A model generated the notes under the pieces. It was not told where the DNA came from, ran no database searches, and saw only the letters and a program-made list of their open reading frames with translations. A stretch of DNA of 7,233 nt from Arthrobacter sp. (lineage in GTDB: Bacteria; Actinomycetota; Actinomycetes; Actinomycetales; Micrococcaceae), in the NCBI GenBank assembly GCA_025464545.1, contig JAODMA010000041.1:1-7233 (forward strand), in the 5' to 3' direction. Positions 1 through 7,233 of this stretch are shown here, in pieces. A program made the translations under genes and the position numbers. Position 1 is the first letter of the stretch. Each line of letters starts with the position of its first letter.

Positions 1-2222
<2,222 letters not shown>

Positions 2223-2224
<2 letters not shown>

Positions 2225-2228
2225 TGCT
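2223..2228 (+). promoter_or_regulatory. Probable -10 element for desaturase gene
   Basis: TATGCT fits the actinobacterial TANNNT -10 pattern and lies in the divergent region on the correct strand. Initiation about 7 bases downstream (near 2235) would give a 5' leader of about 70 bases before the ATG at 2307. The position where a -35 would sit (around 2200-2205) has no match to TTGACA. Other weak boxes are possible, for example TACAGT at 2203-2208. Confidence 0.4.
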
Positions 2229-2306
2229 TAGTAGAGGGTGATCCAGACCGTGCAGTCCGAGTGTCGGCTGCAACGTTGCCCGTCACAGTTACGAGGCACG
2301 CGTTAT

Positions 2307-3398
2307 ATGACCCCCACCACCGCTACGCCGGAGCGCCCCCAACCGCGCGTCCGGCAACCCAACGCCGTCGTCCTGAGCTACTCAGAGCTGCTTAAGAGCG
2401 TCAAGGCTGCCGGCCTGCTTGAACGCCGCGTCGGTTTCTACATCACGGTGTTTTCCGTCCTGGCGCTCCTGATGACTGCCACCTGGTTCGGTTTCGCCCT
2501 CATCGGAGACAGCTGGTTCCAGCTCCTGATCGCAGCCGCCGTGGGTGTCCTCTGCACCCAGCTGAGCTTCCTCGCCCACGAAGCCGGACACCGCCAGATC
2601 TTCGCGTCCCGCCGCGCCAACGATTGGGCCGCCCGCCTGCTCGCCACGTCCGTGGCCGGGATCAGCTACTCCTGGTGGGAGCAGAAGCATGGCGCCCACC
2701 ACAACCACCCCAACGTCATCTCCAAGGACCCCGATATCGCTACCGGCGCGATCGCGTTCCACCCCGAGGGCGCCGCCACCCGGCAGGGACGCTTCTCCTT
2801 CCTGACCCGCAAACAGGGCTGGTTTTTCTTCCCGTTGCTGTTCCTCGTGGGCCTGGGCCTCCAGATCGATTCGATCAAGTTCATCTTCCGCCGCGCCAAG
2901 GTCACCCACCGCTGGGTTGAAATCCCCATCCTCGCGGCGCGGCTGAGCCTCCTGCCGGTGCTGGCGTTTTCCTTCCTGCCGTTGGGCATGGCTTTCGCCT
3001 TCATCGGCGTCCAGCTCGCCGTGTTCGGCTTCTACATGGGCGCTTCCTTCGCCCCGAACCACAAGGGCATGCCGGTGCTGCCGGCGGACAGCCGGGTGGA
3101 CTTCTTCAGCCGCCAGGTCCTGACCTCCCGGAACATCTCCGGCGGCCGTTTCATGGACATCCTGCTCGGGGGCCTCAACAGGCAGGCCGAGCACCACCTC
3201 TTCCCGGACATGGCCCGCCCCCAGCTGGACAAGGCCGCCGTGATCGTCCGCGAGTACTGCGCCAAGCACCAGGTTCCGTATACGGAAACCACCCTGCTGC
3301 AGTCCTACGGCATCATCGTCCGCTACCTCAACGACGTCGGCCTGGCCGCGGGCCGGCATTTTGAATGCCCGATGGCCACCGTGACCCGCCGCTACTAG
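2307..3398 (+). CDS. Membrane fatty acid (acyl-lipid/acyl-CoA) desaturase
   Basis: Integral membrane di-iron desaturase that would introduce a cis double bond into a fatty acyl chain, using O2 and electrons from a ferredoxin or reductase encoded elsewhere. The 363-residue product has the three family histidine boxes: HEAGH at 91-95, HGAHH at 128-132 and QAEHH at 293-297. The glutamine in the third box is the QxxHH form found in front-end and linoleoyl-CoA type desaturases. Hydrophobic segments lie near 43-67, 70-90, 171-187 and 208-249, giving the usual two paired hairpins with boxes facing the cytoplasm. The ATG at 2307 has GAGG ten bases upstream. An in-frame GTG at 2238 would add 23 residues, but that stretch uses rare codons (TTA, CGA, TCA, TGT), so I reject it. 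Regiospecificity and substrate cannot be read from sequence; membrane fluidity adjustment is a reasonable inferred role. Confidence 0.92.
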   Translation: MTPTTATPERPQPRVRQPNAVVLSYSELLKSVKAAGLLERRVGFYITVFSVLALLMTATWFGFALIGDSWFQLLIAAAVGVLCTQLSFLAHEAGHRQIFASRRANDWAARLLATSVAGISYSWWEQKHGAHHNHPNVISKDPDIATGAIAFHPEGAATRQGRFSFLTRKQGWFFFPLLFLVGLGLQIDSIKFIFRRAKVTHRWVEIPILAARLSLLPVLAFSFLPLGMAFAFIGVQLAVFGFYMGASFAPNHKGMPVLPADSRVDFFSRQVLTSRNISGGRFMDILLGGLNRQAEHHLFPDMARPQLDKAAVIVREYCAKHQVPYTETTLLQSYGIIVRYLNDVGLAAGRHFECPMATVTRRY

Positions 3399-3410
3399 GC
3401 GCCGCTGCAC

Positions 3411-3440
3411 GGCGGCCCCCGGCCGCCCCCTATTGTTTTG
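3411..3440 (+). terminator. Terminator hairpin behind desaturase gene
   Basis: GGCGGCC (3411-3417) and GGCCGCC (3421-3427) pair perfectly around a CCC loop, 12 bases after the desaturase stop codon. The stem is followed by CCC and then the T-rich stretch TATTGTTTTG. The tight GC stem followed by a T-rich run resembles an intrinsic terminator, though the CCC between stem and tract and the interrupted T-run make it imperfect. Confidence 0.5.
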
Positions 3441-3443
3441 ACC

Positions 3444-3476
3444 CGAAGTGACGGCCTGATTCCGGCCGTCACTTCG
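3444..3476 (+). terminator. Second hairpin, 13-bp perfect stem, no clear T-run
   Basis: CGAAGTGACGGCC at 3444-3456 pairs without mismatch with GGCCGTCACTTCG at 3464-3476 around a 7-base loop. It is followed by TCGTTG rather than a run of T. It lies 4 bases beyond the T-rich tract of the first hairpin. It probably backs up termination before the next plus-strand gene, or protects the 3' end of the desaturase message. The stem is certain; the role is inferred. Confidence 0.6.
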
Positions 3477-3495
3477 TCGTTGCGGCGCATGTCCC

Positions 3496-3501
3496 TAGGA
3501 T
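3496..3501 (+). promoter_or_regulatory. Possible -10 element for the quinone oxidoreductase gene
   Basis: TAGGAT fits TANNNT and lies about 50 bases before the gene start, between the second hairpin and the ribosome binding site. TTCGTC at 3473-3478 would be a weak -35 with a 17-base spacer, but it overlaps the end of the hairpin stem. This is a guess based on position; the preceding hairpins make a separate promoter likely. Confidence 0.25.
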
Positions 3502-3549
3502 GGACCGAGAATCCGGCCAGGAAATCCCCGGCCGGAGAAGGAGACGCAA

Positions 3550-4515
3550 ATGATGCATGCAATCGTCGCCGGCCAGGCGGGAGGACCCGAGGTCCTGGAG
3601 CTGGCCGAGGTGGAGCGTCCGGAACCCGGTCCCGGCCAGCTGCTCGTGAAAGTCGCCGCCGTCGGCGTGAACTTCATCGACACCTACAAGCGCAGCGGAG
3701 CGTACAAGGTGTCCTACCCCTTCACCCCCGGTTCCGAGGCTGCCGGCACCGTGGAGGACGTCGGCGAGGGCGTGTCCGTGTTCTCCCCCGGTGACCGGGT
3801 CGCCACCGCGGAGGGCGTGAACTGCTACGCCGGCTACATCCTGGTCGACGAGGACAAAGCGCTGCCGGTTCCCCGCGGTGTTGACGATTTCACCGCGGCC
3901 GCCCTCCCGCTGCAGGGGATCACGGCGCACTATCTGATCAACTCCTCGTTCCGGGTGGAGCCGGGCCAGACCGTGCTTCTCCATGCCGGAGCCGGCGGGG
4001 TCGGTCTGCTGCTGATCCAGCTGCTCAAGGCCAAGGGCGCGCGCGTTATCACCACGGTCTCCACGGACGACAAGGAACAGCTGGCCCGCGAGGCCGGGGC
4101 CGACCACGTGCTGCGCTACGAGGGCTTCGCCGCCAGGGTGCGGGAACTGACCGACGGGACCGGCGCTGATGTGGTGTACGACGGCGTCGGCAAGGACACC
4201 TTCGATGGCTCCCTCGCCGCGCTGCGAATCCGAGGCACGCTGGTGCTCTTTGGTGCCGCCTCCGGCCCGGTCCCACCCGTGGACCCGCAGCGGCTCAATT
4301 CCGGCGGCTCGTTGTACCTGACCCGGCCGACCATAAACCACTTCCTGCGCAACCCGCAGGAACGCCGCTGGCGCTCGGATGAAATCTTCGCCGCCGCCGC
4401 CAGTGGAGCCCTCAAGGTACGGATCGGCGCCCGCTACAGCCTCGCCGAGGCGGCCAGCGCCCACGAGGACCTCGAGCAGCGCCGCACCACCGGCAAGGTC
4501 ATCCTGGTCCCGTAG
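3550..4515 (+). CDS. qor: NADPH:quinone oxidoreductase, zeta-crystallin/Qor type
   Basis: A 321-residue cytoplasmic oxidoreductase of the zinc-independent medium-chain dehydrogenase/reductase group. Family members pass electrons from NADPH to quinones and other activated carbonyl compounds; the real substrate here is unknown. The N-terminal GroES-like domain carries VNFIDTYKRSG at 40-50 and PFTPGSEAAGTVEDVG from 57, both hallmarks of Qor. The Rossmann domain has the nucleotide-binding HAGAGGVG at 145-152 and ITTVST near 167. SLYLTRPT, near 284, is also typical of Qor. The cysteine ligands of zinc-dependent alcohol dehydrogenases are absent. AAGGAG at 3538-3543 lies 6 bases before the first of two adjacent ATG codons (3550 and 3553); the first has the better spacing. 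It runs in the same direction as the desaturase gene but behind two hairpins, so it is probably its own unit, and it converges on pheT. Confidence 0.93.
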   Translation: MMHAIVAGQAGGPEVLELAEVERPEPGPGQLLVKVAAVGVNFIDTYKRSGAYKVSYPFTPGSEAAGTVEDVGEGVSVFSPGDRVATAEGVNCYAGYILVDEDKALPVPRGVDDFTAAALPLQGITAHYLINSSFRVEPGQTVLLHAGAGGVGLLLIQLLKAKGARVITTVSTDDKEQLAREAGADHVLRYEGFAARVRELTDGTGADVVYDGVGKDTFDGSLAALRIRGTLVLFGAASGPVPPVDPQRLNSGGSLYLTRPTINHFLRNPQERRWRSDEIFAAAASGALKVRIGARYSLAEAASAHEDLEQRRTTGKVILVP

Positions 4516-4525
4516 CCGTGCAATC

Positions 4526-4567
4526 AAAAAAAACTCCCCGCAGCCTGCCGGCTGCGGGGAGTTTTTT
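4526..4567. terminator. Bidirectional intrinsic terminator between qor and pheT
   Basis: CTCCCCGCAGCC (4534-4545) pairs with GGCTGCGGGGAG (4550-4561) around the loop TGCC. The A-run at 4526-4533 pairs with the T-run at 4562-4567 to lengthen the stem to as much as 18 bp. Read on either strand, a strong GC stem is followed by a T-run (six T on plus, eight on minus). It begins 10 bases after the qor stop and ends 16 bases before the pheT stop, so it can end both converging transcripts. Confidence 0.95.
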
Positions 4568-4583
4568 GTCTCCCGGAGTCGGG

Positions 4584-7127
4584 TCAGCGCTGGACCGCTC
4601 CGAAGCGCTCGTGGGCAACTGCCACGGCGCTTTCGCGGGCGGCAGACGCTTCGTCCGCCGTCAGCGTGCGGTCCCCGGCACGGAAGCGCAGGCTGAACGC
4701 CAGCGATTTCTTGCCCTCCTCGATGCCTTTGCCCGCGTAGACGTCAAAGAGCGCGACGTCTTCCAGCAGCTCTCCGGCGCCTTCGCGCAGGGCAGCGAGC
4801 ACCTCTTCTGCCGGAATCTCGCGCGGCACCACGAGGGCGACGTCCTGGGTCGCCACGGGGTAGGTCGAAATGTGCCTGGCAACGATCACGTCCGCGGCTG
4901 CCTCGAAGAGGGCGTCCGCGTTGAACTCGACGGCCACCGACCGCGCCGGCATGTCGTGCGCGGCCAGCAGCTTCGGGTGCAGTTCGCCGGCGTAGCCCAC
5001 GATCTCCCCGGTGCGCAGGGACAGCTGCGCGGCGCGTCCCGGGTGGAAGGCCTGGTGTTGTCCCTGGCCGATCACAATGTCAACGCCGAGCACCTCGCCG
5101 GCGAGCCGCGCGATGTCCAGTGCGTCCGCCCAGTCCCAGGCACGCGGCGCGTGGCCCGGTGCCGCCGGGGAATCATGGCCGGTCAGCACGGCCGCGAGGA
5201 ACAGCGGCTGCTCCGGGACGCCGTCGTACAGCGCATCGAGCACCTCCTCGCCGGGCTTGGCACCCAGCGGCGGGATCGAGGCGCTGCCCAGCGTGTCCCC
5301 CGGCAGGAAGACGAGCCCGGCCTCGAACAGCGCCAGGTCGCGGAACCCGCGGGAGTGGTTGCGCTTTGCCACCTCGATCAGGCCCGGCAGGATCGAGGTC
5401 CGCAGGTAGCCCTGCTCCTCGCTGATCGGGTTGGCGAGCTTGAGCGCCTTGCGCGCCGCGCCTTCAGCGGGCCCGCCGAAGGTGTCATTGGCGGCCTTGG
5501 AGACAAACGGGTAGGAGAGGACCTCGGTCAGGCCGGAGGCAGCCAGGGCCTGGAGCAGGCGACGGCGCTGCTGCTGGACGCGGGTCAGGCCGCGGCCCGG
5601 AGGCGCCACCGGAAGGGACGCAGGGATCTTGTCGTAGCCGACGAGCCGCGCGATTTCCTCGGTGAGATCTTCCTTGGTTTCCAGGTCGTTGCGCCAGCTG
5701 GGCGCGGTCACCGACCAGCCGTCGGCGGCTTCCACCACGACGGCACCCAGGTCCTCCAGCGAGGTGACAATCTGCTCGGCGCTGAAGTCGATGCCGATCC
5801 GCTCGGAGGCGAAGCCGGCCGGCAGCTGCACGGTAACGGCGTCCGGTGCGGTCCCGACGTCGGTCCCCTCGGCAGCTGCGGTCCCGCCGGCGAGTTCGAC
5901 GAGGAGGTCGACGGCGCGCTGGGCGGCGAGGTGCGCGACGTGCCAGTCCACTCCGCGCTCGAAGCGCTTGGACGCCTCGGAGGGCAGCTTGTGCCGGCGG
6001 CGGGAGCGGGCGATCGAGACTTCCTCGAAGTGGGCCGCCTCGACCAGGATGGTCGACGTCTCATCGCTGACCTCGGTGGAGGCACCGCCCATGACACCGG
6101 CAATGCCGATGGGACCGGAGCCGTCCGTGATCAGCAGGTCCTCGGCGTCGAGCGCGCGTTCCTTACCGTCCAGGGTCCTGAGCTTCTCCCCTGCAACGGC
6201 GCGGCGCACCACGATCTCGCCTGAAAGCTTGTCCTGGTCGTAGAAGTGCAAGGGCTGCCCGAGTTCGAGCATGACGTAGTTGGAGATGTCCACCGGCAGG
6301 GAGATGGAGCGGATGCCGGCGAGCCGGAGCCGGGAGGACATCCACGGCGGGGTGGGCCGGGCGGCGTCCACGCCGTGCACGGTGCGGGCCACGCAGCGGT
6401 CGCAGCCGGGCTTGCCGTAGACCGGGGCGTCGTCGTTGAGCTTGACGCTGTAGCCGCCGGTGAGTGCCTCGGGGGCCTGCACCGTTCCGGCGGGGTCGGT
6501 GAAGGACGTTCCGGTGGCGTGCGCGTATTCGCGGGCAACGCCCCGGATGGAGAACGCGTAGCCGCGGTCCGGGGTGACGTTGATTTCCGCGGCCTGGTCG
6601 TAGAGCCCCAGGAGTTCCATCGCGTCGGTGCCGATCTCCGGATCCAGCCCGATCCGCGAGAGCACCAGGATGCCGTCGTGGTCCTCGCCGATGCCGAGTT
6701 CGCGGACGGAGGCGATCATGCCCGCCGAGAGGTGGCCATAGGTTTTGCGTGCGGAAATCCGGAAGTCACCGGGCAGCACGGCGCCGGGAAGGGTCACCAC
6801 CACTTTGTCGCCCTCAACGAAGTTGTGGGCTCCGCAGATGATGCCCTGCACGCCGGAGGGGTCGATGCCCTCGCCGGTGAGGCCCTGCTCCTGGCCCTCG
6901 GGGACGACCCGGACCTGGCACCAGTTGAGTGTCTTGCCGTTGGTCTGGGGTTCCTTGACGATGCTCAGCACCTGGCCCACCACGATGGGGCCCTGCAGGC
7001 CATCCGTCGGGCGGTGGACCGCTTCTTCCTCAAAGCCGACCTTTACCAGCTCGGCCATAACGTCTTCGGCCGTTGCTCCGGCCGGTACCTGCGCGAATTC
7101 TCGCAACCAGGAAAGTGGGATACGCAC
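4584..7127 (-). CDS. pheT: PheT, phenylalanyl-tRNA synthetase beta subunit
   Basis: Beta subunit of the cytoplasmic alpha2-beta2 phenylalanyl-tRNA synthetase. It binds tRNA-Phe and hydrolyses mischarged Tyr-tRNA-Phe, while PheS holds the aminoacylation site. The 847-residue length is near the long end of the bacterial family. In order: N-terminal MRIPLSWLREF; EMAP-like tRNA-binding fold at about 45-155 (GPIVVGQVLSI, ICGAHNFVEGDKV, GMIASVRELGI); EINVTPDRG at 181-189; B3/B4 editing region with SNYVMLELGQPLHFYD at 282-297, GIAGVMGG at 341-348 and KLPSEASKRFERGVD at 380-394; B5 domain near 430-500 with RNDLETKEDLTEEIARLVGYDKIP split around 479-502; and a C-terminal ferredoxin-fold anticodon-binding domain from about 751 (RHISTYPVATQDVALVV). 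The start is GTG at 7127 with GGAG 8 bases upstream, inside the end of pheS. Two bases separate it from the pheS stop, so the pair is one operon. CDRC at 242-245 is a probably incidental CxxC. Confidence 0.98.
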   Translation of the reverse strand: MRIPLSWLREFAQVPAGATAEDVMAELVKVGFEEEAVHRPTDGLQGPIVVGQVLSIVKEPQTNGKTLNWCQVRVVPEGQEQGLTGEGIDPSGVQGIICGAHNFVEGDKVVVTLPGAVLPGDFRISARKTYGHLSAGMIASVRELGIGEDHDGILVLSRIGLDPEIGTDAMELLGLYDQAAEINVTPDRGYAFSIRGVAREYAHATGTSFTDPAGTVQAPEALTGGYSVKLNDDAPVYGKPGCDRCVARTVHGVDAARPTPPWMSSRLRLAGIRSISLPVDISNYVMLELGQPLHFYDQDKLSGEIVVRRAVAGEKLRTLDGKERALDAEDLLITDGSGPIGIAGVMGGASTEVSDETSTILVEAAHFEEVSIARSRRRHKLPSEASKRFERGVDWHVAHLAAQRAVDLLVELAGGTAAAEGTDVGTAPDAVTVQLPAGFASERIGIDFSAEQIVTSLEDLGAVVVEAADGWSVTAPSWRNDLETKEDLTEEIARLVGYDKIPASLPVAPPGRGLTRVQQQRRRLLQALAASGLTEVLSYPFVSKAANDTFGGPAEGAARKALKLANPISEEQGYLRTSILPGLIEVAKRNHSRGFRDLALFEAGLVFLPGDTLGSASIPPLGAKPGEEVLDALYDGVPEQPLFLAAVLTGHDSPAAPGHAPRAWDWADALDIARLAGEVLGVDIVIGQGQHQAFHPGRAAQLSLRTGEIVGYAGELHPKLLAAHDMPARSVAVEFNADALFEAAADVIVARHISTYPVATQDVALVVPREIPAEEVLAALREGAGELLEDVALFDVYAGKGIEEGKKSLAFSLRFRAGDRTLTADEASAARESAVAVAHERFGAVQR

Positions 7128-7129
7128 TG

Positions 7130-7233
<104 letters not shown>

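Noticed and set aside
2238..2306. 23-residue N-terminal extension of the desaturase from GTG at 2238, possibly leaderless after TATGCT
   Set aside because: The stretch uses TTA, CGA, TCA and TGT, codons avoided in the neighbouring genes, and GTG is directly preceded by AGAGG with no spacing. The ATG at 2307 has a usable GAGG.
2382..3410. 342-residue open frame on the minus strand opposite the desaturase gene
   Set aside because: Translation lacks hydrophobic or conserved segments, and it crosses the terminator hairpin region; shadow of the desaturase codons.
3553..3563. ATGCATGCA at the qor start, resembling the ArgR half-site
   Set aside because: It lies inside the coding start (Met-His-Ala), has no partner at 20 bp, and qor has no known link to arginine control.
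3469..4527. 352-residue open frame on the minus strand opposite qor
   Set aside because: Antisense to qor, no motif, and its start side lies next to the bidirectional terminator; codon-bias shadow.
4518..6224. 568-residue open frame on the plus strand inside pheT
   Set aside because: It is antisense to a clearly conserved pheT, is rich in Gly, Arg and Ala with no recognisable motif, and begins inside the terminator. Long antisense frames are common in high-GC genes.
6392..6403. CDRC (CxxC) in PheT as a possible metal site
   Set aside because: A single CxxC with no second pair nearby; the same place in related proteins commonly reads CDRF/Y, so one substitution explains it.

Overview
The window is a stretch of high-GC actinobacterial chromosome. 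Strong G/C bias at third codon positions, GTG starts, a TATAGT -10 placed for a leaderless transcript, and the closeness of pheST to argCJ all fit an Actinomycetota genome. The protein sequences look most like the Arthrobacter / Pseudarthrobacter group (Micrococcaceae). The genus is a recognition-based inference, not a measured result.

Layout, left to right. (1) Minus strand, 1-2091: the start of an arginine biosynthesis operon, with argC (complete) followed by argJ (cut by the left window edge). They overlap by 4 bases (GTGA). (2) 2092-2306: a divergent promoter region, the most A/T-rich part of the window. It carries two TATGCATA palindromes 20 bp apart, which I read as a candidate ArgR operator over the argC promoter. 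On the other side it carries a 13-bp-period TACAGYGTA tandem repeat just at the likely desaturase promoter. (3) Plus strand, 2307-3398: a membrane fatty acid desaturase with all three histidine boxes. (4) 3399-3549: two GC-rich hairpins in a row, then the leader of the next gene. (5) Plus strand, 3550-4515: a zinc-independent quinone oxidoreductase of the zeta-crystallin/Qor type. (6) 4516-4583: a strong bidirectional intrinsic terminator between converging genes. (7) Minus strand, 4584-7233: pheT (complete) preceded by the last 33 codons of pheS, with 2 bases between them.

How the genes work together: PheS and PheT form the phenylalanyl-tRNA synthetase heterotetramer. ArgC and ArgJ catalyse the third and fifth steps of the acetylated ornithine route. 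pheST and argCJ have the same orientation and in many actinobacteria lie next to each other. Here a desaturase gene and a quinone oxidoreductase gene of opposite orientation sit between them. These two have no evident link to arginine or translation, and their own promoter and terminator signals suggest separate transcription units.

I found no mobile element, CRISPR array, tRNA or rRNA gene, toxin-antitoxin pair or defence system. This is mostly ordinary core genome; the parts worth a second look are the regulatory signals in 2092-2240 and the interrupted pheST-argCJ order.
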